From NCBI GenBank assembly GCA_000149265.1, contig CH003213.1, positions 297,090-361,089 of the forward strand: DNA of 64,000 nt, given 5' to 3'. The DNA is from Ciona savignyi (lineage: Eukaryota; Chordata; Ascidiacea; Phlebobranchia; Cionidae). Position 1 is the first letter of the stretch. Every line of letters begins with the position of its first letter. The notes beneath the pieces are model-generated. The model did not search any database and was not told where the DNA came from. It saw only the letters and a program-made list of their open reading frames with translations. A program made the translations under genes and the position numbers. Shown in pieces: positions 25,401 to 39,714 of this stretch.

Positions 25401-28400
25401 AAAAAGACTATAAATTTTATTTAATTCAATGAAAGAATTGCTACAGGTCTAGTTGTAATTATACTTTAATCCATTAGGTTCAGGTGACTTGTGCTTACTG
25501 TGCCCGAGAATACAACCCTAGCTGGTTTTTATTTCGCAACCTAAGGACTGTTTAACGTACTACTAAAATCTGCCAGACAAATACACCTAGGTTTACTAAC
25601 TCGCTATGATTGCTAGAAAGTTTCATGTTCAAAACTCATAGCTAGCTGGTCGGTTGTGTCCTTGGGCAAGGCACTTAACGAACATTGCCTGAACCCAATA
25701 AATTAATGGGTTTCACTAAAATAGAAAAAACATATTGTCATACACAACACATTGCAATAGCTCCTGTAACCCGACAGTGGGTGCGAGATAATCTGACGAT
25801 TGTTTATGTGAAAACGCCCTTGGGCAATGCACTTTACAGACATTGCCAGGACCCAGCAAATAAATGGTTCTACCAAATTGAAGGAACGTGTATATCATAT
25901 ACAACACACTGCAATACCTCCTGTAACCCGATGGTGAGCGCAAGGTGATCTGACCTTTGCCGTGTGTTAACCCCCTTGGTTTTCCCATTCACGGTGATAA
26001 CCATGAATAACCCATCCTTATGCAACAGATGGACAAGAATGGTTTGAACTTCCTTCACTCAGCGATTGTCGCTCGTGATCTCGACTCCATTTTGTTTCTT
26101 ATTTCCATTGGCTCCGACGTGAACTCACTCACATGTAACACCCATCAATCATCACCCCTCCACCTCGCTGTGGGGGTCGGGGACGTTCTTATCGTCCGAA
26201 ATCTTGTATGTTGATGTTGTGTATTGTGATATTGGTGGTTTGAAAGATTATTCTTTGTTTTAAATTGGTTGGGTATTCAATGGTAAAATGCAAGGAAAAA
26301 GTGTAAGTGGGTATATTTTGATGGCAAAGGGCAACCCCACAAATTAGGACCTTGAAACATTTTAATAATGAGGTGATCACAGCTGCTAGCTGGTGCACAC
26401 ACTGCAGTGGTGGACAAGCATAAGCAATCAGCGCTCCATGTGGCTGCAGTGAGGAATGAACCCACCATCGCCGGGGTGCTCGTGGAGAACGGTGCTGATG
26501 TTGGACATGTAGATCTTCACGGGAACAATGGTGACCAAGTGTTTTACGATATTCATGTTTATCTCAAAACGCAAGGGGCACTATCACATGGACAATCATT
26601 AGGTGACCCCACTACCAAGTAACCGGAGATATTGCAGTGTTTTGAAGACTTTTGTACCAGCCAGTGGTTGTGTTCGATCCAACAACCTTTCTACTATCCA
26701 CTGATGTTCTGGCCGATTATGCTAATCCGTCTGACAATTTAGTTAACCTTTTTATTAGTTAAAAATTAGGTTAAATTTTTTAAATCCTATCTACATGCAT
26801 TTTCCGCTTGTTTGACATATCTTCTACCCACCATACGTGTGGTCAGCATTAATTCTAACTCTCACACCAACAGTGTTCCACGTGGCTTGCAAACATGGAT
26901 CATTGGAGACACTGTCCACCCTGACGCAAGCCCTGCCCAATCTTGCCCAAGTACTGGTGGCGTGCAACAACCGCGGACAAACCGTGCTGCACGTGATGGC
27001 CGAGGACAGCAGCTCAAAAACCTCCGCTATGTTCGATGCGGTGATGCGCGCGATGCCCGACTACCCACTCGCTGTCCAAGACAACCACGGCAACACAGGT
27101 ATCGGAAGTAATTGAAGTTTTGAGAAAAAAACGCAATAGGAGTGTTATAACATGACCAATCATCAAGAAACCTTGTATCTGAAGGGTGGAATGCAAGGAG
27201 TTATTGTAACATAGGCAATTGCCAAAATAACTTTTGCCTGAACAGTAAAACACAAAGTGGGCAATGTAATACGGACAATCGTTAAAACCGCTTGTACCGA
27301 GTTATCGGAACTATTGTAGAATGTTGTATGTGTTGAGACGTTTATACAGTTTTCATTCAAACCATTAATCTGCTGTGCTCAGGAAATCCAAATTTGACAA
27401 GCTAACTGGTTTCGATCCCACCCTTCAAAATGAACGCGACATAGAAGCTGACTTTGCTTGCACTTGCAGCCCTCCTGCTTGCCTACATGAATGGGAATGG
27501 CTCGCTGTGTCGTTCATTGGTGAGAACTGGATCCTCCCTCGCCATCACCAACAACGATGGAGTCAACCTCTTCAACCACCCGGTGGCCACCAAGCAACTC
27601 TTGTTTCGACTGCTTGATTTGCTCAGTCAGGTTTGTTTGGTTGGTTCTTTACTACTTGTGATCGATTTTGTTTGTTCTATTCTGCTACTTGAGACTACTT
27701 AAAGTAGATTTGTATTATTATTAACTTTGAGATTGTCGTTTGATAATTAATATTTACCTTTAAGTTGAGATATACTATCTCCTGGAGTGGAAATTAGGTT
27801 CACACAGTTCAATCACACAGTTAATCGTCTAATTATCTCATGCCCACTGTTGGATTATGGGAGCTATAACTGTGTGTCTGTTATCTGATGTTCTGTTAAT
27901 TTTAAACCATCTTATTAAATTAAATTAATAAAGGCAACATTTGTGCAGTATGTTACCCAAACAGACTGCGGCAAATAGTGATCGCGGTGGATATCAAACC
28001 CAGAACCTTTTAAATATGATACGTGTGTTTTACCTCCATACTATACAGCCTGGAGTCAAACACAATTACTACCACTGGGGTGAGGCTGTGTATGAGGATA
28101 ACATACCTGTATTTATACCCGACGGTGGTAAAACAAAGCTTTATATCATCCACAGTAAGCCGCCACAATCTGGTTGCCAGTGCTGTTGTGGTGTGTTGAA
28201 AACAATGTTGAAAAACAAGGATTTCTTTAGTTTTAGATCAATCTGTTAATCTACTGTATTATTCGGCTAAGTGCTTTGCCCAAAGACTAGACGTACTAGC
28301 CAAGGGGTAGTTTTGAACCCTCCCTCATTCGGTTTATGATCCACCAGGCTATAAATAAGCCAACCAGTCGGTATATAACTTCATCCAATGAGAAGAAATA

Positions 28401-28687
28401 CTGATCCAAAATACCCACAAGGGAAGTTAGAAAACGCAGGGATTTATCAGAATCTCACTTAAATGACTGTTTGATAGGAACCACCATGGGCAGAAGGCAA
28501 CTCCTGTCTTGAATGTGGAGTAAGGTTCGGTGTTGCAACACGAAAGCATCATTGTCGCCACTGCGGCCGCATACTGTGCTCAAAGTGTTCATCTAAGATC
28601 ATCCCTATCCTCAAGTTTGATGTCTCCAAACCAACTAGAGTGTGCGACCTGTGTTATGACGTGCTTACCCTGGGTGCTACACATTAG
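14428..28687 (+). CDS. ANKFY1: Rabankyrin-5: coiled coil, BTB, ankyrin repeats, FYVE finger
   Basis: Twenty-four exons give 1154 residues (human 1169): 14428-14461, 15147-15351, 16982-17117, 17774-17898, 17951-18074, 18285-18434, 18851-19016, 19800-19933, 20403-20542, 20945-21099, 21382-21479, 21776-21845, 22092-22238, 22612-22762, 23066-23164, 23309-23451, 23898-24027, 24503-24638, 25019-25219, 26029-26205, 26383-26530, 26874-27098, 27470-27630 and 28478-28687. Order: coiled coil with LLREQYVKLQ (residues about 15-60), BTB with HKFVLAARG, then EDVVFLYLIEFDSQ, some twenty ankyrin repeats (LHLA/TPLH motifs), and a C-terminal FYVE zinc finger with RKHHCRHCGR, CSKC and RVCDLCYDVLTLG. In the family, FYVE binds PI3P and the protein is a Rab5 effector on early endosomes and macropinosomes. 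All exons keep frame across phase changes. Introns hold SINEs and a hAT element. Confidence 0.97.
14885..15103 (+). repeat. tRNA-derived SINE (family 1), ANKFY1 intron 1
   Basis: It matches the family consensus read from the copies in this window: a tRNA-like head (GTCTGATGGTATAGTGAGTC, then a B-box-like GGTTGCGGGCACGAAAC), a body with GGTTGTGTCCTTRRGCAAGGC and CAGCGGATTAATGGGTT, and a 3' end with TAAACATGAATATCCTATCC. This copy has lost part of the body and ends 44 bp before exon 2. Confidence 0.8.
15667..16401. mobile_element. hAT-type non-autonomous element in ANKFY1 intron 2
   Basis: A 735-bp element starts CAGGGGTGAGCAAC and ends GTTGCCCACCCCTG, flanked by a perfect 8-bp duplication ATCTAGGT (15659-15666 and 16402-16409). 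GGCCCGC-rich subterminal repeats match the shorter copies at 4309-4472 and 31780-32035. The long central A+T-rich region shows no transposase frame. This is the largest of the three related copies. Confidence 0.85.
19369..19400. repeat. (TA)n microsatellite in ANKFY1 intron 7
   Basis: About 14 uninterrupted TA dinucleotides within A+T-rich intron sequence. Confidence 0.9.
20690..20915 (+). repeat. SINE family 1, degenerate copy, ANKFY1 intron 9
   Basis: It keeps CCGGTAACCCGACGATGG, GGTTATCTGACC and the GGGGGTTAACC block near its 3' end, about 30 bp before the acceptor of exon 10. The head is eroded. Confidence 0.55.
21181..21365 (+). repeat. Two tandem copies of a 92-bp unit, ANKFY1 intron 10
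   Basis: The second copy (21273-21365) repeats the first with a few changes. Shared blocks include CCCCGACCTAAACACACATG and GGGGCCCTYAAACTTGACAC. The array ends 16 bp before exon 11. Confidence 0.8.
23735..23820 (+). repeat. SINE family 1 head fragment, ANKFY1 intron 16
   Basis: It has CCGGCCGGTTAAGTACGTC, AAAGGTTGCAGGTGCGAAAC and TGGTCGCTAGCTAGTCAGTTG, the 5' head of the family only. It is truncated within the tRNA-unrelated body. Confidence 0.7.
25600..26019 (+). repeat. Two joined SINE family 1 copies, ANKFY1 intron 19
   Basis: Two bodies run head to tail. The first (about 25600-25815) is cut off, and the second (about 25815-26019) restarts at CCTTGGGCAATGCACTTTAC and runs to the normal 3' end ACGGTGATAACCATGAATAA. 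The array ends only 9 bp before the acceptor of exon 20. Confidence 0.75.
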
Positions 28688-29998
28688 CCCGCTGTCATCT
28701 GGCCGAACTACAACTGTGACTTACAAGTTAATTCAAAGTAGCAATATCATCTCATTTTATATCCCGAGTGCAATACATGTTGCAATGCTGCAGATTTGTG
28801 TACTCTTCATATTCATTTCTATTCTAGTACCGAGTGCTAATTTTGCAGATATTATGATTTCTGTAGTTTTAATATATATGTTATTACAAATCACTGTATA
28901 TTTTATTGAAGGCTACACACAAAAATGTTTGAAATTGATTTCAGTTATGATGTTATAAAAATATATTATTGAACAACTAATGGTATTCTTGTGTGTTTTG
29001 GTGAAAGATGTCATAGTTCAATCGCTTGTTCCCACTGTCTATTACCAGATGATTTCGAGTTGTGTTGGAGTCTTCTATGATTGGGACTTTTCTACAGTTT
29101 TAGTATAACCCCTATTCCACTGGGTTCAGGCAATATCCACTATTTCCTTGCACAGGACACAAGGGACTAGTCCCATGCTTTTTTTAAACCAACAAACATT
29201 AGTCTGTCGACTGAGCTAACAAGCTAGACTACTTCGCAATATAAACCGCTATCCTAACATAAACCGGTTCACGGTAAAAATCGCCATTTTTCCAGCAACT
29301 GGATATAATCTTATTTGCCGATGAAACGAACGGAAAAGTAAAACTTAATTTAAGTCGGGCGCGACTGTCACAACCGCGCAGAGTTGGAATTCCATAACAT
29401 TGTCAGTACATTCTCGGACAACTGATGGTAATATTGTGCTTTCTTAAAAAATATTGTTGGTAGTAGCACTAGACCACTTCGAATTCCATAACATGGGCAA
29501 TTTACATCCACAGTTAACGCTTGCCGCCGATCGCACCATTTTACCGCCAAACGCGTTCTGTGTGCAAATTTATTTCATGTTCTCTGATGCGTGAAAGATA
29601 CTAGCGCATTGTTTGTTATTTATACTTTTTGCTCACTAGTCAAATACGCGATTTCGTACACGTGGTTAATTATGTGTACAATGCGAAAGTTTAGTTACCG
29701 TAAGCAGTCACATGGTATTTATTACGTTTGCTTAAACGAAAACTTAGTTTCGTTGCAGTACCGGTATTTGCTTTTTCAACCGCAAATAAAACACTAAAAT
29801 AAACGGTGATATATCCAGATACTGTTAATTTGCCTTTAAGTAAATTTGCGACTACACTGTCTAATGAAATCTTAAATCAGTCGCACATATTAGTAACACT
29901 TCTTGTCACAGCATTTTACAAAACGAGTGATTTTAAATTTTGTAAAAATGAAATAGGCAAATTAACCTCTGAAATTGTGAATTATCATTATATACATC
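28688..29998. other. ANKFY1-TYW1 spacer
   Basis: A 1.3-kb spacer holding the ANKFY1 3' UTR and TYW1 5' flank. A degenerate reversed SINE family 1 fragment is visible near 29110-29240 (CACTGGGTTCAGGCAATATC). TTCGAATTCCATAACATGGGCAA at about 29478 partly repeats TTGGAATTCCATAACATTG at about 29384. No conserved exon was found. Confidence 0.5.
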
Positions 29999-32900
29999 AT
30001 GATACCAGTCGTGGAGATAGTATTATGTGTTGTCGCGTTTTTTATTACACACTTGCTTATGCGGAGACGCAGGGCGCACAAAGCAGATAGAAGTCCTAAT
30101 CAGGTAAAATGCAGTTTTGCATTCTTGTAGTATATAGTTTGACCAAATAATATCTTAGTGGATAAATACATTTGCTTCAGCTGACGGATTGCAGTTTCGA
30201 AAGTAGTCATTAGCTAGGCGGTTGTGTCCTTAAACAAGGCACTTATCGGATATTGCCGAATCACACCGGATTAATGGGTTTTACCAAAATTGAAAAAAAT
30301 GCCTCAATCATACACAACATACAGAAATATCCCCCATAAGTTGACGATGGGCGCGAGATGATCTGATAATTACTCATATGATTACCCAATTTGCCTTTTC
30401 CATTTACAGGATTAACTATATCATAAAAAAGTCACAGCTTTTAGTCATGCAGCTATATTTTGGTAGCTATAATACTATCAAATAAATTTAGGTGACATAC
30501 ACTCGGGTAAACTTGCAAGCCATAATCTTCCTTCCCTAGACCACTGCTAGCTACAATGAAAGCGACAAGTTTGATACCCACACTGCTGAGCCAGATGAAT
30601 CGATTGTCCACATTTTGTTCGGCTCACAAACTGGCACAGCTGCCAGCTATGCCCACGCAATCCAGGAGGAGTTGAACGGAAAAGGAATCAAATCAAAACT
30701 TGAAGATTTAAAAAATTTTGACCCAGAAGACAATTTTTTATATTGGAATGTAAGAAGTGTTGCTTGGGATAATTATGATTGTATACCCCATGTACAATGT
30801 ACGTGGTGTAAATTTATTGTTTTAACAGAGGTACGAAATTGCATCAACATGCTAAAGTATGTATAGAGGCATATTGTGTAGCTGTTATTTTTTACACTTG
30901 TATTGTTCGGGTTGTAACTAAACATGCAGTTTCTACTTCTGGCACATCAAACTTTACATTCAAAATTTTATACATGTACAGAAAGTTGTGTGAGGTTTCC
31001 ACCTAACGTCGTAGTTCATACTTTCCTTGGGGTACCATCCAGACTGGCACCCATTATCAAACAGTGTATTATGCACCTAGTCTAGATGCACAACTTGTCA
31101 GATCAGTTGTAGCTTGTCGAACCATCAGCTAAAATGCGGCATGTGGTGGATTAAAAGCGTTTGGGTCCTTGGGCAAGGCATACAGTCGCTTTATCCTATT
31201 AAATTAATGGGTTTTAAAACTGTAGCAACATCTGTACATCATATTTAACACTGCTGTGTGTTTTTTTTGCCTGTGTTACAACTTTTGTGTTTGCCTGTGT
31301 TACAACACTTTACACCTGTGTTTATCACCCCGGCGATAACCATGAACATCCTATCCAGGAGAGCAAGATGAATGGACCAGTTTTGTTCCTCATATCGACA
31401 TATACCGACGGAACCCCTCCGCCATCGTGTGAGTGGTTTTGCCGATGGCTGCAGGATGCTTCGAATGACTTCCGCGTCAATAAGTCCTTGCTTTCCAACA
31501 TGCGGTTTGCTGTCTTCGGGCTCGGAAATTCACTTTATTCCGACCACTACAACACAGTAAGTTCATGCTTAATGGAACTGGGACTTTAATTATCACGAAG
31601 TGTTGCAGATTGGTCGTAACTTGGACCGATGGCTTCACAAACTCAGCGCAACCCGAATCTTCCCATTCACCGCAGGCGATGAGAATGTGGTGCAGAGCAA
31701 ACATGGTTCTATTAAACTCGATTTCAAGTGAGTCCTATATTAAACCCTAGAAGGGTGGAAATATATGATTGGTTTAGTCCAGGGATGTCCAACCTTTGCG
31801 GCCCACCTGAGATTTTTGTGCGGCCCACTAGTCATTTTCACTCCAAGTAGTATTTTGAACTTTAATCCTTAGCCTAATTAAAATGTATCAGTCCACTTTT
31901 AGCGACATAGTTATACTGGGATATAGTATAGAAGCAACAGGAATACAGGTTATATATAACTATAAGACTCTGCGGCCCATTGAATTATTTCAAATGACAA
32001 TGCGGCCCACTACAATAAAAGGTTGGACATCCCTGGTTTAGTCAATTTTAGTGCAACACATGATTTGAATTTCAGTGCTTGGAAGAGCGAAATAATAAGT
32101 GTTTTGGAATATTTGCTGGCGGGAAACCAGGAGAATGGAGTTGTGACACCGGTGGCTGAGATTGATTCAGTAAGTTCCACAACACAATGCTTGTTGTGCA
32201 CTATTCACAATCCTCATCACCAGGAGGAGGAGCAAGAGGAGGAGAAAGGAGAGGAGGGGGAGGATGTTGTTGTGTTGAAGATGTGGAGACGCCATGTCCC
32301 ACTATCCTCCTTGACCAAGTTAGTGATTCTTCACATCCCCTTCCCTATTTACAGTGCCCCGCTGTTCCCCATGATTCGCATATCCTTAACAATTTATTGA
32401 GTTCAGTTAAATTTAAAGATGATTGTAGTAAACAGTTGTTAAACTTAAGAGGATGGTATTGCGCCTTGTATATTGATATCTGGCTGGTAAATTTTTTTTA
32501 GGATATATTTTTTCCATATTTACCGACTTCATTTTTTATATTTACCCACTCTATTTTGCATAGTTGTCCAACTTATTTTGCATTTTTTTACCTACTTTAT
32601 TTTAGAAAAAATATACTAGATTGTACCATTAATTGTTTCTGATTTTCTGTGTGGACTGGTCACTCACTTACTAAGGGTTGCCCCAACAGATCAAATGGTA
32701 CTAATGGAGTGAGTATGAGGAAGAGAAACTCAAAGAAACCTCCGGAAATGATCACAGATGAACTTCGGAAATCACTTTCCAAGCAAGGTACTTGCATCTT
32801 TTAAATATGGGTTCCAGTCATCCATTGTGAAATCCATCTGCATGAGATTGTCACCCTGATACTATGATCCTTGGGTCCATGGTTGTAAAGCTTTACTCTC

Positions 32901-35900
32901 AGTCCAGTGGTTTATCACATTTTATGATCTCGTTGTGTGCTGTCTAGTCTTTAAAGATGGTTACTTATTTTTGTCCTTTGCTGTTGCCACAAAATGGGGT
33001 AACCATACTATGTGCCTGCAGTCTGGTTTCCAAAGCTATTGTATTGTGTGATTAGTAAGCCAAATATAAATCCATTTAATATTGGAATCACTTGTGACCT
33101 AGGCTACAAGTGGAGTTAAGTGAGCTGGAGGGAATAATTATCAAATGTTCAGGTTATCGACTAATCGGGTCACATTCCGGAGTGAAGTTGTGTCGATGGA
33201 CGAAATCTATGCTGAGGGGGCGAGGGGGATGTTACAAACATACTTTCTACGGCATTGAAAGCCACAGGTAAGTTCTATATGACATCTACTTTGTTCTGGT
33301 GGTTCTATATGGCATATGTATTGTCCTCTGGGTTTTATATGGCATCTGCTATGGCCTATTGCTTAAATATGGCATCTGCAATGGCCTATTGGTTCTGTAT
33401 TGCATTGTTCAGTTTTGTTCTAATGTTTATATATTGCATCTGCATTGTCCTAATGTGTATTTCCACAAATCTGTTGTTGATTTGACTCCAGTGACGCATC
33501 AACATACCCAGGTGCATGGAGACCACTCCAAGCCTCGCTTGTGCCAACAAGTGTGTGTTTTGTTGGAGGCACCACTCGAACCCGGTCGGCACCGAGTGGA
33601 AATGGAAGATGGACCCGGCAGTGGACGTTATCAAGGGGGCCATCGAGAACCACTATGATATGATAAAGCAGTTTAAAGGTGATGACGCCGTATATGTCTA
33701 CTATGTTGCTGAGGTATTCCAATATTGGTGCATGCTATTTTAGTGAGAGGATGAGGTATTTTTATTGTCAGGAGAATTAGATAAGTGGTACTGTATTGGA
33801 CCTTTATATAAAAGATAGTGCAATTACAACCAGCCGCTATCTAGTTGGTTGTGTCCTTGGGCAACACAATAATCGCCTAAAGCCAGTGGATTATTGTGTT
33901 CTACTAAATCTTAAGGAACATGTCGATTACATACAACACACTACAATAGTTTGAGTGATTTCAATACACTAGCACTGGCAACCAACCACTGCGAAAAGAA
34001 TTCCACCTGGTATCCATAAGTCACCACATATCTAAAATTGCAATATGCAGGAGTACCTGGGGTTAAAGCGGATAGATTTGCTGAGGGCTTCTCCATCAAG
34101 CACTGTGCATTATCGCTGGTGGGTGAGCCCATCATGTATCCTGAGATCAACGACTTCATACAGATGTTGCATGAAAAGGTAATGTTTTCATAAAAACTGT
34201 CTGCGATATAATGAAATCTTGAATACTTTTCACAATTTCATGAGTACTTTTCACAATATCATGAATACTTTGCACATCATCATAAATATGTTGCACAATA
34301 TCATGAATATGGTCCATGATGTCATGAATACTTTAGACAATTTCATGATTATGTTCCACAATATCATTTTATATTTAGTCACTACGAGCCTATTAATCCA
34401 CCGGGGTATTCCCCTTGTACCCATGTAGGGTATCTCGTCATTCCTGGTGACGAACGCTCAGTTCCCGGAAGCTATCACCACCCTTCTTCCCACCACCCAA
34501 CTCTACGTCAGTGTGGATGCAGCTACACAAGACTCATTGAAGAAGATTGATCGACCGCTCTTCAAAGACTTCTGGCCTCGATTAATTGAAAGCTTAAAGG
34601 CTTTGTCTCTAAAGGTTAGTGGGGTTTGTTACAGTTGAGTTTGTTATCGTGGAGTTTGTTACCATGGAGTTTGGTGCCATGGAGTTTGGTGCCATGGAGT
34701 TAGGTGCCATGGGGTCTGTTACCCTGTGGTCTATTACCGCGAGATCTGTTACCACAGGGGTGTGTTACAATGAGGTCTGTTACCACAGGGGTGTGTTACA
34801 ATGGGGTTTATTTGTTAGATATTTATTACCACCTTGTTCCCTAGGGCCAACGAACTGTGTACCGACTGACATTGGTGAAAGCTTGGAACGTGGATGAGTT
34901 GGAGGCGTATGCTGACCTGGTGGCGTTGGGGAAACCTGATTTTATTGAAGTGAAAGGTTTGTTGGATGGGGTAGATAGGGGATTATGGGTGCAAAGCCAT
35001 GCCCATGATGATACCTAGGGTGCACTGTAAATTATGGTATTGTTTTTTTAACCCAATATTTTTATAAATTAAAAAACAAAGGAGGTTAAATTTGGGTTGT
35101 ATCTTCCCATAAATTTAGGTCCCAATCGTTTTGTTCCACCTCTGCCCCATAGCCTCAGGATTTTTGTCGGTCAGCTAAATTCTGCTTCAGAAGCCAAGTT
35201 GGGGTTGTAACTAATAATTTTACGCTGCCAGGCAATCTAGGTTAGGTTAGGATATTCATGTTCATCCCAGAGAATGGGACAACCAAGGGGTTCATCACAC
35301 GGGCAATCGTCAGATCACCTTGCACCCACCATCTGGTTACCGAAGCTATTGCAGTGTGTTGTGTTTGTGTATCATTCACACGTGTCTTCAACTTGGTAGA
35401 ACCCATCATTCCACTGGTTTCAGGCAATGTCTGTTAAGTGTCTTGCCCAAAGACACCACGAACTAGCTAGCTATTATTTTCAAATCTACAACCCTTCGGC
35501 TGAAAGGTGACGCACTAACCCACCAAGCTAATTAGTCGGACTAATATGTGATAGTAAAGGCGTGACTTGCGGCGTCTCAACAGCATATTCTCGTTGCAGG
35601 TGTTACGTTCTGTGGAGACAGCAAGTCCAGTGATGGGTTGACGTTGAAGAACGTTCCATGGCACGACGAGGTTCTGCATTTTGTCTCCCAACTTACCGAC
35701 ATGCTGGACGGCTACGAGATCGCATGCGAGCACGAACACTCCAACTGTGTCCTGGTGGCGCAAACTAAGGTGATCCTTGCACCATTAACTTGTGCTGTCT
35801 ATTTGATCGTCTCATTGTTACTGAGCGATCAATCACCGTTCATCATGGAAAAAATGTTGAATACGCTGGATATGCAAGGTCCCGACGGTGGATATACGGG

Positions 35901-36352
35901 CTTCTGCTGATTGCATGTGTTATAGATATGTTATTTTCATGTTTTATCCCCATGAATAAAAAACGCAAATTACAAGATCAATCTTGAGATTAACGTGTGT
36001 CCACCGTTCGGTTACCGCAGTTTATGCGGTGTGTTGAATATAATGGAGATTGCTGTAATTTTTGTTTAACCCATTAGGATAAATACTTTCCCAAAGAGGT
36101 ACATCCCTATCATAATAGTAACTTTTTCTTCCCCTCCAGTTTAAAAGCGCGAACGGAGAATGGCGGACTTGGATTGACTACGCTCGGTTCCATGAACTCT
36201 TCCAACGTTTCCGCGCCACCGGGGAATCCTTCACCGCACTCGACTACACAGCAACCACACCTGCGTGGGCTGTGCTCGGCGCCGACGAGCGCGGGTTCGA
36301 TCCCCAGGAAACAAGATGGCGGCGTAAGGAGAAAGTCACCCAGGGATGCTGA
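29999..36352 (+). CDS. TYW1: tRNA-yW synthesising protein 1, flavodoxin plus radical SAM
   Basis: Fourteen exons give 669 residues (human 732): 29999-30103, 30540-30749, 31359-31556, 31609-31727, 32076-32169, 32224-32318, 32690-32787, 33153-33267, 33512-33678, 34051-34178, 34429-34614, 34845-34956, 35600-35769 and 36140-36352. The start codon precedes a hydrophobic N-terminal anchor (residues 3-20) followed by RRRR. The flavodoxin domain has FGSQTGTA, STYTDG and FGLGNSLY. A short acidic linker (EEEQEEEKGEEGED) replaces the longer human one. The radical-SAM core has the 4Fe-4S motif CANKCVFC (C355, C359, C362), then SLVGEPIMYPEI, VSVDA and EIACEHEHSNC, and the chain ends TQGC. The family enzyme condenses pyruvate with N1-methylguanosine-37 of tRNA-Phe to give 4-demethylwyosine, at the endoplasmic reticulum surface when anchored. 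Confidence 0.97.
30178..30428 (+). repeat. SINE family 1, TYW1 intron 1
   Basis: It has the head (CGGATTGCAGTTTCGAAAG), GCGGTTGTGTCCTTAAACAA, CACCGGATTAATGGGTTTTA and CATTTACAGGATTAACTATA. Moderately degenerate, same strand as the gene. Confidence 0.7.
31110..31358 (+). repeat. SINE family 1 that ends at the TYW1 exon 3 splice acceptor
   Basis: A degenerate copy keeps GGGTCCTTGGGCAAGGC, ATTAAATTAATGGGTTTTA and the 3' end CGATAACCATGAACATCCTA followed by TCCAG. That TCCAG is the acceptor of exon 3, so the SINE tail supplies the splice site. A short 3-copy repeat (TTTGCCTGTGTTACAAC) interrupts it near 31265-31310. Confidence 0.7.
31780..32035. mobile_element. hAT-type MITE in TYW1 intron 4
   Basis: The 256-bp element starts CAGGGATGTCCAACCTTTGC and ends AAAGGTTGGACATCCCTG, flanked by a perfect 8-bp duplication GTTTAGTC (31772-31779 and 32036-32043). 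GCGGCCCAC repeats mark both subterminal regions. It fills most of the 348-bp intron and has no coding frame. Confidence 0.88.
33270..33450 (+). repeat. Imperfect about 30-bp tandem repeats, TYW1 intron 8
   Basis: About six copies of a unit around TGGTTCTATATGGCATCTGC with TATTG/TGTCC variants. They appear open in several frames (tyrosine/methionine-rich) but lie between two exons of TYW1 and are not coding. Confidence 0.65.
33826..33985 (+). repeat. SINE family 1, partial, TYW1 intron 9
   Basis: It keeps GTTGTGTCCTTGGGCAACAC, CCAGTGGATTATTGTGTTCT and CATACAACACACTACAATAG. It is truncated at the 3' end, about 65 bp before exon 10. Confidence 0.65.
34199..34375 (+). repeat. ATCATGAATAC... tandem repeats, TYW1 intron 10
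   Basis: About six imperfect 28-31-bp units built on ATCATGAATACTTTTCACAA. Another imperfect 20-bp repeat (ATGGAGTTTGGTGCC, GTTACCACAGG) fills intron 11 at 34620-34810. Both are simple intronic expansions. Confidence 0.65.
35241..35545 (-). repeat. SINE family 1, reversed, TYW1 intron 12
   Basis: A near full-length copy on the minus strand: 3' end at 35241 (ATATTCATGTTCATCCC in plus sense), body with ACCTTGCACCCACCATC and AAGTGTCTTGCCCAAAGACA, head near 35500 with the reversed B-box region. Confidence 0.8.
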
Positions 36353-36914
36353 CGTTGATATGCATCGGAAGATGGGTCGTGAAGCGAAGTGGATGAAACA
36401 TGAAGCCTTTTTTGCATGTCCGGTAGCTGTCGCTGTGGAGTAGTAAAGAAAAACTGCAATGTTGATTAAATTGTCGTGCTTTTATTTAGTCGTGCTATAG
36501 TTGAGCCGAGTTTGCGCGATGGTAAGCTTTACTGGCAGCATTTAGACAGGCAGGTTCTGTTACACATATCAACTAAGGTGTTTATAGCTTTTACAATTCG
36601 GTTGAATAATTTTTTGGATGATAGCTAATAGACCAGATCTGTCGGAAACCAAAAGGTTGTGAGATATAAACCTAACTAAAATCTAGCCGGGTTGTTTTTT
36701 TTCTGGCGCATGATATTTAGCGGATGTCGTTTTAATCCAGTTGTTAAAAAAGTAGACCAAAAATAGTAGGAACTCTAAATTTTATTTATCAAAATGCGTA
36801 AGCTCTGTTAGCCCAGCAGTGAGCGGTAATCTTAACGATTTCTCGCGTGATAACGCTACTTGTGTTTTCTTATTCGCGGAGATAATACTTATTCCAGTTT
36901 GACATAGTAGCAAA
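36353..36914. other. TYW1-to-intelectin A spacer
   Basis: 562 bp of A+T-rich spacer holding the TYW1 3' UTR and the 5' flank of the first intelectin gene. No exon, RNA gene or clear polyadenylation hexamer was found. Confidence 0.5.

Positions 36915-39714
<2,800 letters not shown>

Noticed and set aside
28530-28958. 142-codon plus frame at the end of ANKFY1
   Set aside because: It is the +1 frame of the FYVE exon; the true frame has all zinc-binding cysteines and the RKHHCRHCGR motif.
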